Shown here: in pieces, positions 52,070 through 63,947 of the stretch
Layout of the letters: each line of letters begins with the position of its first letter
How positions within the stretch are numbered: position 1 is the first letter of the stretch
NCBI GenBank assembly: GCA_030248295.1
Contig: JASANH010000606.1
Coordinates: 1,116,001-1,180,000, forward strand
Direction of reading: 5' to 3'
Origin: Mesodorylaimus sp. YZB2_4
Taxonomy: Eukaryota > Nematoda > Enoplea > Dorylaimida > Dorylaimidae
Length of the DNA: 64,000 bases
The notes under the pieces: model-generated
What the model saw: only the letters and a program-made list of their open reading frames with translations
The model's database searches: none
What the model was told of the DNA's origin: nothing
Program-made: the position numbers and the translations under genes

Positions 52070-52675
52070 TAGCTTTTTGTGACTTCTTGCTTGAGTGACG
52101 GACAGTATTTTTTATGCACTGGCGGTTTGGATTGGTCACATTGTATGTGTTTATCCCTTTAAAAGAAAATATAAGCATTCACTGCCCTCCACTGCAACAC
52201 AATTATGAGGCTTGCACAGCAATACTTTTGTCGTTCTTAATTGGAATAATCGGCTTAGAAATAGGCACTTTCTAAAACTCTGAAAACCCTGGGCCTTCCG
52301 GCTGCTTTTACAAAATATGTGCGAGACCTGCTTTCGCTTTGTCCATCACAGATTGTCAAATTTATTTCAGCCCGGCAGCAAGGCGCAAAAATTTTTATTG
52401 TTCATAGACTAGAGTTTGAGTGATCTGATAGTTTTTACTGTCCGGACGACTGAGCAGCTTGCGTACTTGGCACCCAAGGTTTTTATCGCCTTGACTCGCA
52501 CTTGTCAAATATTGATAACTGCCTATTGCACTTCTGGATGCGAACCCCGCTTTAAAAACCGCTTACTGTGCCAGTAACTATGCAACACTCGATAGCTGCT
52601 TGGTTTTGCAGTGCAACAATTCTCCACTTAAACATATCTCAGAGCATGGCCCCAGGAAATAGTGGCAATGCGGGT
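52070..52675. other. Intergenic region before the first P450
   Basis: About 600 nt containing the SBSPON-like 3' UTR and the P450 promoter. The P450 frame stays open upstream to an ATG at 52580, so part of this may be coding if that start is used. No clear TATA element. Confidence 0.35.
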
Positions 52676-54662
52676 ATGACCGCTATTCCACTGATGATCG
52701 ATCAGATCAGCTGGAGTGCCACGTCATGGGTCGCTGTGTTGGTTGTTCTGGTCACAAGCTTAGTCGTTAAACTTCTATGGTCAGCAGAGGCGAATCTACC
52801 TCCAGGGCCAACACCAATTCCATTGCTAGGAAACTTACTGAGTAAGTGCTTCAACGTCAATGCGAAGGACCAATCTACCCCTTATGCTTTTAGTGTTCCA
52901 AGGCAAAATTGCGCGTCTCCATAACTATTGCTTGAAATTAAGCAAAAAGTACGGAGACCCAATGACCGTGTACTTTGGGAATAAACCATGCGTTGTCGTC
53001 AGCAATTATGAACTGGCGAAGGAAATCTATCAACAGAACGTGTTCTGTAGCCGACAAGACAGTCCAACAATGGAGCTCATGCTGCAAGGGGGTCACGACA
53101 TTGTAATGTCCAAATATGGGCTCCAATGGCAATTTCATAAGTGCGTCTTGCTTGTACTCTTCGCCTGAGGTCATGCTGAACGTCAAGTACTGCACCTATA
53201 GTACATTTTCTTTTTAGAAAAGCGGCTAGTCGATGTATGAGGTAAGTTCGTGTGTTTTCAGAATAGCCTGTAAGTTGGTTTGTGTTACTTTTTTCACAGG
53301 CCCATTATCGAAAGCGAGCAGTTAATAGAACGCGTATCCTGGGCAATCGATTTCGTTGTTGAGCAAATGCTAGCCAGGAACGGAACAGTGCAACCAGGAA
53401 TATTTATGAGAAATGCAGTTTATAATATTATTGGCTCCATGGCGTTTGGAAAAACGTAAGCTCGCAGTGCCTGTGGGGAAGCCCAGTTAAAGCGGATTTG
53501 TTTCAGATATAAAGTCGATGACCCTGTGTTTCTGCACTTGCATCATTTGGTCGAAGAAGGCAATGAACAATTCATAAAAATGGTCGCTTTGGATCTGCTG
53601 CCATTCGCGCGATATTTGCCTTTAAAAATGTTCTCGCCCGTCCGAAAAATTGTTGCAGCCACAAAAGAATTAAAAGCGTATGTAGACACGCAAATAAATG
53701 AGCGTTGGCGCACCTATAGCCGTGGTGAGTTTGAGACCAGTGTATCATACCAACTAGTGCGACAAAACCGATCCCTTCAGACCACATCCGTGACTATTGT
53801 GACGCCATGTTTTGCGAGCTCGAAATGTCTTACTCCAATGATCGACACACGGAGAGACTGAGTGAAGAGGACATGAGATGGATAATCTTCGACTTCTTTA
53901 ATGGTGCGTTCAGTCTTTAGTGTTTTATTCCGAGTTCACTAGTTCATTTCTCTGTTGCAGCTGGCACAGACACAACCTCAGTGGTTCTAACTTGGCTTGT
54001 ACTCTTCTTGACTATCCATCAAGACATCCAAGAAGAATGCTACGCGGCCATCGAACAGGTAGCACGAACCTGGTGCCATACTTATTTCATCTGCCTTACC
54101 AATTTTTTAAGGTGGTCGGTGACAGAAGGCCCTGCATGTCTGACAGAGTTGCCCTTCCTTTAATTGATGCTTGCATATCTGAAACTCTGCGTTTGCGTCC
54201 ACCTATGCCATTGGGGTTTGGTATGCCCATGCCGCACGCGGCTGTGACTGATGCCAACATAGGTGAGTGGTGATCTCCAGACCCCTCCGTGCGTGTCTTC
54301 TCATGTGCTTAACATATGCAGGCAAATACCGAATCCCCAAAGACACCATGATCATGGCCAACTTCCACGCCATTCACACTGATCCTGAACATTGGAAGAA
54401 TCCTCTCGACTTCGACCCCAAACTACACTTCATTGGGGAAGATGGTGGCATCAAAAAGCCAACTTCCTTCATGCCTTTTGGGATCGGCCGTCGCTCGTGC
54501 CTTGGGGAGCAGCTAGCTAGAAAAGAACTCTTCCTGGCCACTGTGCGTTTACTACAGAAGATGAAACTAGAGTCTGTTCCAGGAGAGATGTACAACGACC
54601 CCGACGCGGACTTGTTTGCAGCAGCACGTTCATTTTCAGTCAAAGTGGTTCCTAGAAAATGA
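52676..54662 (+). CDS. Cytochrome P450, clan 2-like, copy A
   Basis: A microsomal heme monooxygenase; substrate unknown. Exons 52676-52841, 52894-53140, 53218-53241, 53300-53455, 53507-53724, 53781-53903, 53961-54058, 54112-54262, 54322-54662 give 507 residues. I chose the start MTAIPLMIDQISWS because copy B aligns there (METVAVPLIDGPISWS); ATG 52580 is an in-frame alternative. Features: membrane anchor WVAVLVVLVTSLVVKLLW, proline hinge LPPGPTPIPLLGN, I-helix AGTDTTS, K-helix ETLR, a divergent PERF region (LDFDPKLHF), and heme loop FMPFGIGRRSCLGEQLARKE with the cysteine ligand. A 24-nt micro-exon (53218-53241) encodes KAASRCM. Nothing suggests a pseudogene. It is tail-to-tail with copy B, 927 nt away. 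Confidence 0.95.
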
Positions 54663-55589
54663 GCCTATGCATATGGTATACAGTATTCACACCAAAACTT
54701 GTGTCGCCAATGCTCGAGTGTGACCTCAAAAATCACCTTGTTGGAAAAGGAATACTTCGATCGATCCATGTATTTTAAGATCATATTGCTCCCTTGATAC
54801 AGTAGGTGGGCGGAGAGAGCCTGGTAAAGGCTGCGGCGGAGGAGAAGCATGTGAATGCGACGTCGACCCCGCAGTTTCAAGGCATGATGCTGATAATACG
54901 GGTTTATTGTGCTCTGCGATCCAGTAGGCTTATTCTGGGTATGGATAGTGAGCTTCCATGTTGCTAATATATGTTATAAATCTTCGCGATTTTCTACCGC
55001 TTTGTCATGCAGGCTGACTGTGTCGAATGAAGTTTCGATGTGCTAACGATAAGAACTATAAGCGCCAAAGAATCCGCGAAACTAGTTATCAGCATTGTAC
55101 CTGCCATCCTGACTTTTGCACCTGACCTGACCATGCCGAGCTGCGCTGATAGCGAGACGCGCGCATCTGCGTAAAAAGGCAGATAAAACTGGGTATCAGC
55201 GTCTGCAATTTCACCAAGACAGAGTTGGATGACGCAAACCTGAACTCCGTGTTTTACCCTTGTACTGTGGCAGTGAGATGGCCTGAAATCGAAAATGAAA
55301 TATCTAGCATAATGTAAGATCCTGTGGTAACTGGGGTCGCACTCACGTCACTGTTAGGAGAGAGGTGAGGGACTCGACCATCGTGAAGGATAATCGTTTA
55401 GAATTTGCACCGTTTCTTAGAACCAGAATGCAGTTATGAAGGATCCACCTGAGCAACATAAAAGATGCACTTTATTAGACGCAGTCCAGATGAATAGATA
55501 CAATCTCCTTCCTATACTGGCACCCTACTTGGAAGGATACCAGATACAGCTTTGGATGAACTAGTGCCGCTATCGCATACACGGTGGCG
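54663..55589. other. Spacer between the inverted P450 copies
   Basis: A 927-nt region between the two stop codons. It is the centre of the inverted duplication, but I see no long palindrome joining the genes. No coding exon. Confidence 0.45.
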
Positions 55590-57601
55590 TCATTCCCTAG
55601 AAACCACTTTGACTGAAAATGAACGTGCTGCTGCAAACAAGTCCGCGTCGGGGTTGTTGTACATCTCTTCTGGAACGGGCACCAGTTTCACCTTCTGTAG
55701 TAAACGCACAGTGGCTAGAAAGAGTTCCTTTCTAGCCAGCTGCTCCCCAAGGCACGAGCGACGGCCGATCCCAAAAGGCATGAAGGAAGTTGGTTTCTTG
55801 ATGCCACCATCTTCCCCAATAAAGTGTAGCTTGGGGTCGAAGTCAAGAGGATTCTTCCAATTTTCAGGATCAGTGTGAATGGCGTGGAAGTTGGCCATGA
55901 TCATGGTGTCTTTGGGAATTCGGTATTGGCCTGAAGGAGAGGGTGTGAATGAAATGACTGCGCGGGAGAGGAAACTCATCACGTCAGCTCACCTATCTTT
56001 GCATCAGTCAAAGCTGCGTGCGGCATTGGCATTCCGAATCCCATGGGAGCAGGTGGACGCAAACGCAGAGTTTCAAAGATGCAAGCATCAATGATGGGAA
56101 GGGCAGTCCGGTCGGATACGCTTGGTTCTCTATCACCAATTACCTGCAACGCAAACGAGTCGCAGCGCCATCGGTCACCATTACATGCTGTTTATTCACG
56201 AGATCCCTACCTCCTTGACGGCCTGATAGCATTCTTCTTGGAAGTCCTGATGGATGACCAGGAAGAGCACAATCCAGGTCAGGACCACTGAGGTTGTGTC
56301 TGTGCCAGCTACAACAAAGGAAATCAGGCGCTCGTTCATTTGGAGAGCAAAAATCTTACCATTGAAGAAATCAAAGATGATCCATCTCATTTGCTCTTCA
56401 GTCAATCGCTCTGTCAAGTCTCTACCTGCAACATTGCCCATCTGGAATTCTCGAAACATGGCGTCACAAAAATCGCGGATATGGTCTGAATTCAAAAAGC
56501 AGGCGTGGCATGTGAGGCTCGCAATCTTTTCTTTGCATCGTACTCACCAGGATTGTACGTCTGCCAGTGGTGGTCGATTTGCTTATCCACATAAGCCTTT
56601 ATTTCATCCGATGCGCCGACGGTCTTCTGAACCGATGTGAACAGTTTAAGAGGTAGGTATCGAGCGAACGGCAGCAGGTCCAATGCGACCATTTTTATAA
56701 ATTCTTGGTTGCCTTCTTCAACCAGGTGTTGCAAACGCAGGAACACAGGGTCATCGACTGAGTACCTAAAAAGATCAAAGAAAGGAAAGACTTAGTTCTT
56801 GTCTTTTGGAAAGACAAGGACTTCACTTACGTTTTGTTAAAAGCCACTGATCCGATAATATTATAGACTGCATTTCTCATGAATATTCCTGGCTGCACTT
56901 TTCCATTCCTGGCTAACATCTGCTCAACAGCGAAATCGATGGCCCACGACACACGTTCAACCAACTGCTCGCCTTCGATAATGGGCCTGTAAGGAGCGAG
57001 GCTCGTGTGAACTGTGCTACAGGATGAGACTACAATAACTTACTTCATGCATCTACTGGCCGTTTTCCTAAAAAAAAGAGATACTGTATCCTGCCTTACA
57101 CTTCGACCTGAACTGTATGACAACGTACTTATGAAACTGCCATAGGGGTCCGTATTTGGACATGGCGATGTCTTGGCCCCCGTGAAGCATCAGCTCCATT
57201 GTGGGACTGTCCTGGCGACTGTTGAATATGTTTTGTTGAAAGATTTCCTTGGTCAATTCGTAATTGCTTACAAGAACGCACGGCTTGTTCCCGATATAGA
57301 GGGTCATTGGGTCGCCGTACTTCTTGCTTAGTTCCATCCAGTAGTCGTGCAGACGAGAACTCTTGCCTCGGAACACTGAAAGTAGGCACTTGTCAGCAAT
57401 AGTTTTTCATACGGCAGAATAGAGGTGCTTACTAAGTAAGTTGCCGAAAAATGGAATTGGTGTGGGTCCTGGTGGCAGATTCTTAGATGGCAACAGCAGC
57501 TTTAGAAGAAAGCGCGCTACTAGAGCAATCAATATGATGACCGAGAGTTTGGTGCTCCAACTGATTGGGCCGTCGATCAGTGGTACTGCAACCGTTTCCA
57601 T
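55590..57601 (-). CDS. Cytochrome P450, clan 2-like, copy B (inverted paralogue)
   Basis: The mirror-image paralogue of copy A, with the same nine exons: 57601-57433, 57375-57129, 57067-57044, 56986-56831, 56765-56548, 56485-56360, 56308-56211, 56143-55993, 55930-55590 (509 residues). Exons 2-9 have the same lengths as copy A except exon 6, one codon longer; all intron phases match. Anchor: LSVIILIALVARFLLKLLL; hinge LPPGPTPIPFFGN; I-helix around AGTDTTS; ETLR; LDFDPKLHF; heme loop FMPFGIGRRSCLGEQLARKE. Exon 9 is nearly identical to copy A, while exons 4-8 diverge more, suggesting duplication followed by local gene conversion or uneven constraint. An ATG 18 nt upstream (57619) is an alternative start. 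It appears functional. Confidence 0.95.
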
Positions 57602-58923
57602 GCCACTACCGACTCTCATTCCTGGATCAGTAAGTACCGGTAAGCAGAAATGTGTCGTGGCTGAGACGGTAGTGTCTGCTTTATGTAGTATGAGTGTGTA
57701 AGTTGCATCAGGGACTGTTGACGCAATTGTCAATTGGTCCTATTGACACGAGAGGGCGTCTGAGATAATACACGACATTCTTCCCCGCTTAGCACTTGCT
57801 GGCGTCACACTGACCGACAAAGAGGATAAGGCGCCTTTGGAAAACAAGACCTTCAAAAGTGCTAGATGCAGACTAAGCCTCTACTGTACAGTAGGTGTGC
57901 ACAAGCGAGGCATCACCGGGTTATCTCAAGCGATAATAAGTTTAAACGTACTGACTTTGAGCGTCAGTAACATTGGCACGGTTGGAAGTTCTCACGTTGG
58001 CAATCTTATCTTTGACTTGCTAAGTACTGTGGTGCTCTGAGAGTGACGTGAGTGCAAATATAACGTACGAGGGCCCGCATGCTTCGGCTATGGCAAATAT
58101 GTATCAAGCAAGAAAAATACGGCGATAAGCATGCAGCTTATGCAACTTGATGGGAGGAGGGAGAAAAAGCTATTTTGCATCGCTTAGTGAGTAAAGTTTA
58201 ATCTTGCTTTATCTTTTCATGAACTAACGAAAACTTTACCCAGTGACATTTTTTGAGGAAAAGGAGTGCTGGGTGTTTGTTTTACTGTTACCAGTAAAAG
58301 ATCGAAACTTCGTGCACTGCGGCCATATGAGAATATCATCCCATAAATTGGAAGGACGTAGCTAACTGTCACACCTTGCTCTGCTACCGTCTCGATGTCA
58401 TTGCGTCTCATTCGAATGACCAACTTTCTGAAACTCGAAAGCTCTTGTATTTGATAAGCCGGATAACGGCGGCTCGCCGCAAAGGGAAGACAATTCGGCG
58501 TAAACTGCGACGACACAGAAGAAAGCGCACAACAGCTAAGATACAAGGACCACAGACGATAAGTATCGGCTGTAGAAGCTGGTAATATATTGTGTGAGCT
58601 CGCAGGTCAAATGTCAAAAGGTCGGACTCCCTTAGAACAATTCAGCGCGCATTCTTTGCATACACCCTAGTACCTGTGTGATATAGTTAATGTAATTCAG
58701 GGCACAAACTTCGTTTGAATTCGAACCACGCGCCGTTACTGGTTTGCCAGTTTAGGACTGGGGTATCAATTAGCGTAACAATAACAAATCAGTAGATTAT
58801 TTGCATCATGTTTTGTTTTCCTGTTCGACTTACATAGGCTTTCGCAGACGACCTCGTTCCTTTTGGGGAGGTTTTCCTTGATATTGGGTGACATGCAAAT
58901 GCTATAAACAACGATTCGTGCAG

Positions 58924-58932
58924 TATATAAGG
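58924..58932 (+). promoter_or_regulatory. TATA-like box (TATATAAGG)
   Basis: A strong TATA consensus immediately upstream of the GGCCGCGTTGGCG sequence and the 58950-58996 hairpin, and ~90 nt before the first inverted-repeat element. No protein-coding gene follows on the plus strand, so any transcript would be non-coding or element-derived. This is inference from sequence alone. Confidence 0.35.
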
Positions 58933-58949
58933 GCCGCGTTGGCGTAGTC

Positions 58950-58996
58950 GGTTTCTGGAACAGCCCCTAGAAAAATTTCACTTGCTTCCAGAAACC
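58950..58996 (+). repeat. 11-bp perfect inverted repeat with 25-nt loop
   Basis: The arms GGTTTCTGGAA (58950-58960) and TTCCAGAAACC (58986-58996) pair perfectly. The hairpin starts about 18 nt after a TATA-like box, so a small structured RNA is conceivable. No known RNA family is recognised. Confidence 0.6.
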
Positions 58997-59019
58997 CTCA
59001 TCACACCTGCAGGCTCGTT

Positions 59020-60429
59020 TATACTCACTACGCTGCAGCTGGCGTAGCGCGCACAGCGTCGCCGAGCGCAGCGGGGAGACGTTTATACTTCTGCGCGTAG
59101 GTCCGCGCGTAGAGCCCTGCGCGCGTAGAAAACAGAATACTGCGGCAGAGCAGAGTTGTCTGCTAAAAACGGGAAACCCCTTTTTTCCACTTGTGTGTGC
59201 GATTTTCTACAGTAGCCGGGGATGAGCTCAAATGAGTGGCCTCACAATTCCAACATGCCCTATTCGTACAGAACAGACGACGGACTATATCGGACAGCTA
59301 TTTATTTAACTTTTTCTATTGTTGGCAGAGAGTCAGATAGAAACAGACAGAAAATGAACAGAATCTGTTGACACAAAATTAGAGAGCAGCACGTCATAAT
59401 CTAACAAATTGCAATCAGTTACTTCTGTGCAATCTCGAACCCAAACAGAGTTCACGCTACCATATCAGCATTGCCGTCACTCTAATTCCCCAGCAATGTC
59501 TTGAGAGCCATTTCTATAGGCAAGACGTCGGAAAGGATTCTTGTATTTACGGCACGATTTATCACTCCTTCTCTCCTCAAAATTGGAAAACAGTGTAATC
59601 GATCGCTTCAATGCTGAGTGAAGGTCATTGAAATCTAAAAGAATGAAAATAACGATGCAATCGCAAAACTGAGCAGTTTACAGAAAGTGACCTCCTGTTC
59701 TGATTCTATTACTGACGAGTTCGCAGTACAGTATTGCAAAACTATGAAGGCTTTTTCTACAGTAGGTGCAGTGTGTTAAACGGGCATCTCCTAAGTTTGT
59801 TTCATTTGTTCATTATCATTCTGACTTTGCCATGGATAGAGCCCGTCGACAGCACAACTATGACATATAAATACAACATGGCGCAGCAAAATTGAAACTT
59901 ACCTTCGATGATCCGGAGCTTTTAGAAATTTACATTTGTCGTCGAAGCCATACAGGCCAATGTGGGTTACACTCGAAGCAGAAATCATGACTCCTAGGCA
60001 GCAGCCGCTCTTCAAATTTCAAATTTTGCAATTCCTCAATTCACCTGTTGAAAAAGAGAATGAAAATTATAATGTACCACATTTTCAGCATTTTACAATA
60101 TGCAATCAAACTTATATCTAGGCTAGAATAGTTAAAAACAGACCAACTAAGTCGCTGAAATTTAAATTGAGATAATTAAGTGAAATATTATCAAAGAGGA
60201 GACCGCCGGTACGCGGGCGCGTATTTTTTGCACTAACTTTTTTCTTAGTGCAAAAAGTACGACTCGGCAGTCCTGCGGCAGCAGCCCAAAACGAATCGTT
60301 TATACTTCGTCTGCCGTTGCATCGCTACGACATTCGGCGGCAGTTCGCATGGTCGTAGTACAGTACCCCGTGAAACTATACTTTACCCTGTGTGCTGCGC
60401 GCTACGCCAGCGGCAGCGTAGCGAGTATA
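59020..60429. mobile_element. Inverted-repeat element 1 (MITE-like)
   Basis: 34-bp terminal inverted repeats (59020-59053 and 60396-60429) match at 32 positions, beginning TATACTCACTACGCTGC on the left. The 1.41-kb interior has no transposase-like frame. Subterminal strings of the form CGTTTATACTTC recur at about 59090 and 60298. It also contains a near-central palindrome in its right half (60225-60256). These features fit a non-autonomous DNA transposon. It abuts element 2 directly. Confidence 0.7.
60225..60256. repeat. 12-bp perfect palindromic hairpin inside element 1
   Basis: The arms TTTTTGCACTAA (60225-60236) and TTAGTGCAAAAA (60245-60256) surround an 8-nt T-rich loop. It is AT-rich and flanked by short GC-rich sequence. 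Confidence 0.7.
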
Positions 60430-62204
60430 AGGCGCGGAACATACTTCTCATGTAGCGCTGAGCTGTACCTGTAGCCTGTAGTCGGGTAGCCTGTAGCGGT
60501 CCTTCATACTTCGCGTGTAGCCTGTAGCGCGTAGCAGGTAGCATGTACCTTTTCGAGCAGAGGCCTGTACCCTGTACTTTTGAGTGTGCGCCTTTGGCGG
60601 ACCGCCAGGAAAGAGTTTTGAAACTCCAAACTGCTGCGTTTAGTTAACTGCTGGGGAAAAATGAAAAATTGACGAGTTCGAGCGGAAACTAAAGAATTAC
60701 CTAGTTTATTGAAATACTCTATAAATGTGTACTGTCTCAGCATCTAATTTTAAAATTCTATGCGCATGTATATTTCGCATCCCCATGCTACTTAGAGCTA
60801 CTGGTGCATCCAAAACTGTTGAGTGTTTTTACAAACTGTACACAACTGCATTTTATTCAATGACAAGAGCGCCAGCAGAAACGGATGGGGAACATAGTAT
60901 CGGCAAAATCGTAAACAGTCTCACGATCAGGACAACAATGAGATCACACTGAAACCTGATCACACCTATCGCATGAATCAACTGAACCAATGAGACCAGA
61001 CTGAAACCTGACATCAATTCCATTTGAAATTCAGCTCAACTCACAGTCAACCAAAGTGAAACTTCTGTCTGGGTAATTCAAACTCTTGGAGATGCAGGGT
61101 GAGAATTCCAGTTCTGGAGTCAGAACGGTATCTAGAAAATAAAAAAATGTACAGGTTGGGGTATTTTCTGATCCAAAGAAACTTAAGGATGTTCGAATAC
61201 ACAAGTACTACAGACGTATGGGAGACCCAATATCCGATAAGGAATACCTACTGGATTTGAGAAGAAGTAGTAACAATAGGTGTGGGTACTAATGGGGTAC
61301 GATTTTCATGACCTTTTAGGACAATGTTCCCTCCCCCTCTCCCACGTAACCATACGAAAACAGGCCAGGATAAGAAAGGAATCACATTAGCAATGCAACA
61401 GAAACCACTTACTCGGTTAGCCAATTTTTGCCACGTTGTTTTCCCAAGCGCATCTTTGACCCACTTTTTCTCAGGAATTCCAGTAGTCGAGCCCCGGGGA
61501 CGTATCCTCGATTGGCAGCTGTGTTTTGATCGTTTTGATCATCGGGAACACCTTAGAGTCACTAGGCTGGTTAATAATATATCTTCGTCGCTTGAGCCGC
61601 CCTGACAGGTGGACGTAATTGACCAATACTAGATAAAAATTCTTCAGTTAATAACTTTGCCAGGCCATATACGAAAATAAAATTCAACGCGGCCTCCAAG
61701 CAGCATCGTCATCCACTCCTGGGCTTTCGTCAGATCGTCTCCATCGACATACTATAAATTCCGCCCCCATTCGTTACTCGCGAAGTCGAACTTCACTGAT
61801 TTTAGAAAAAACAAGCATTTAATAAAAAAATATGCCACAAAACCTTAAAACTTACTGTTCCTAATTTTCTCCACGTTCAAATTCTAAAAAACCAGTCAAA
61901 ATAACCCCAAAAAACTATTTCCGAATATTTAAAAGAATTAATTTCGTTTATCGAGAGAGCCCGCTACATTCATGTGTAGAAAACGGACCAGAAACGAGAA
62001 GTAGTCCGGAAACTACATGCCATGTAGCTCGCAAGTACAGGCTACATGAGACCAAAAACGGGTCTTCATACTTGTCGTGTACCATTGAGCGGTAGCCTGT
62101 ACCTGGGGTAAGCAGCTACAGTATGAAAAAATAGCCAATGTGCGCGGTGCTCGCGACTGGAGTCGCTACAGCTACAGGCTACACGAGAAGTATGTTCCGC
62201 GCCT
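60430..62204. mobile_element. Inverted-repeat element 2 (MITE-like)
   Basis: 27-bp terminal inverted repeats (60430-60456 and 62178-62204) match at 26 positions; the left begins AGGCGCGGAACATACTTCTC. Both ends carry degenerate subterminal repeats of GTAGCCTGTA (about 60470-60550; inverted about 61985-62180). The 1.77-kb interior is AT-rich with no supported coding frame. Just outside, TAAACGAGCC at 62204-62213 is the reverse complement of GGCTCGTTTA at 59012-59021, beside element 1's left end. The two elements thus sit inside a shared 10-bp outer inverted repeat. Confidence 0.7.
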
Positions 62205-62900
62205 AAACGAGCCTTGCGTATGCAGTATTGCATATTTACCATCTAGTTTTTGCTTTCATTGTATGCTGCACCTTTTTGTATGAAAGGTATTTTCCTGCAA
62301 ATATTACAGATGTGGAGCAGCAGCGTTTCGAAGCGATTCTATCCGCCTCATCACGCATTGTCAAAGATTTTAACTCGCCAGACCATGACCATTGTCACGT
62401 GACAATTGCGAATGGCCTGAAAAGGTGCGGGACCCCATGAAGACATATGGGTGCCAATAGTTCATGCTACAAATCAATATATGTACAGCATATACGTGTA
62501 CTGTACTTGAAAATAGTCAAGACTCAAGCAAAACTAGTCAGACCCTGCCTTACACAGAATGCAACGCGACTATTTCATACGTACAGTGTAAAATGGCGAT
62601 CGCTCATCTGGCAAGACAAAAGGCTAATATCGACGTGGACTGTGGCCAGACTTGATAGGCACTACAGGGCGCCTAAGTGTGTTTTCACTGAAGCCCCCGC
62701 GAAATGATAGTCGAGAAAAAAGTGCACGTAATGCAACTTTGCTGCGTAATGTACAAGTTATTGTGTGACGCAGCTCTTCCTCTAATGAAATCACACGCAT
62801 AACGTACCATTCAATTACAGTAGGTACTCCTATATAGCATTTATCACTGCGTCACTTTATCCTTTTGGCACTTTTCTCCGTCTCGATCATCATGACAGCA
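62205..62900. other. Spacer between element 2 and the protease gene
   Basis: About 700 nt, AT-rich, probably including the protease 3' UTR. It contains TACAGTA at 62816-62822 and related motifs. No supported gene. Confidence 0.4.
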
Positions 62901-63947
62901 TCACTTACCATGTGGAGTACACTGCTTCTTCACACTCGACATCTCATCGATTTTGCTCAAAATCCATTCATGCATGATCGGTTTCGACGTCCACACGTGT
63001 GTGTCGTAGTGTGTGAAATTGGGAGGAAGACCAGCCCATAGCTGCGTTCCTCCGGATATGACGCCGCGAAGAACCCACTGGTTATTTTTCCTTTTCTTGC
63101 ACACCAAGGGTCCACCCGAGTCGCCCTGATAGTACACTTGTGCATTTATACAATACAGTATTAGCATAAACGCATACTCACATAGCTAGTAAACCGCCCC
63201 CGTTCAAGCGGAGTCGTACAGATCCCTAGCTCATATTCTAATTTGTTAGTCTGGTGTTTAAACTGATTTGAGAGCTTGTGGCATCCTTGTTTACTGTAGA
63301 CGTGAACTCGGGCCTGTCTCAACACACCAGGCTGTTCACTCTCGTTTTGTTTTACTGCAAAAAAGCCTCCTAAAGTACACTAATTGGACCCTGACTGCGG
63401 CTGTGCGCTTACGTGATCCCCATCCAGCTGTGAAGCATGTTCTCCAGGAAGATGGAGGGTCTTCCGTCTCCTTTTTCGGTAAACAGAGAGAACGCACTTT
63501 CTCAGAAAAGTGCATGGGAGTTTTCAGCTTTAGCAAAGCTAAATCATAAATGACTGACGCTGGCGGCTTGGCTGTGTAGCCACGAATGATAGATACGTTC
63601 TCTATCTCCGATTCTTGCTGTCCGTACTCCCTTTGAATGAGGTGCTCATTATGTATGCCACCAAATATAATCATCGTGCTTCGATTCTTCTTCACGGTCT
63701 GGTTCCTCTTGCTATCCCATCCTGCCACACAATGAGCAGCCGTAATAGCCATATCGCTTTTGTCCGGGCCGAGACAGATATCCAGCAAAGCCGCGCCGCA
63801 GCCAATATCGCCGACTGACAAGTACAGCAACCACGGAAACGAATGAGGAATCGCTTTTTGGCCATTGATAATGTGCAGAGCGTTTGCAGCGCCCCGCGGT
63901 TGGTGCATCGTCATGCCGCACGGAATCGGGGCAACACATAGGGGTAT
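62901..63947 (-). CDS. Trypsin-fold serine protease (S1 family), 5' part missing
   Basis: An S1 peptidase, probably secreted. Exons 63947-63413, 63354-63182 and 63125-62901 join in phase. The first begins at an acceptor (TCTGTAG), so earlier exon(s), including the signal peptide, lie beyond the window or in the last 53 bases. The activation site is around ALHIINGQKAIPHSFPW. Catalytic residues: His in ITAAHC, Asp in YDLALLKL, Ser in GDSGGPLVC; all present. AGWGS is the family GWG. Immediately before GDSGG my join gives RGRFTSY where trypsins have DSCQ. The partner cysteine in the later VISGGTQLWAGL loop is also absent, so the usual 191-220 disulfide and the trypsin-specificity aspartate seem missing. 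The last codons overlap a GTAAG donor-like site, so another 3' exon is possible. Family firm, specificity unknown. Confidence 0.9.

Larger units (their letters stand above)
57602..59019. other. Intergenic region upstream of P450 copy B
   Basis: About 1.4 kb including the copy B promoter. Frames of up to ~110 codons are unsupported. At its right end a TATATAAGG box (58924-58932) precedes an 11-bp inverted repeat (listed separately). The sequence then runs into the inverted-repeat elements. Confidence 0.4.
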
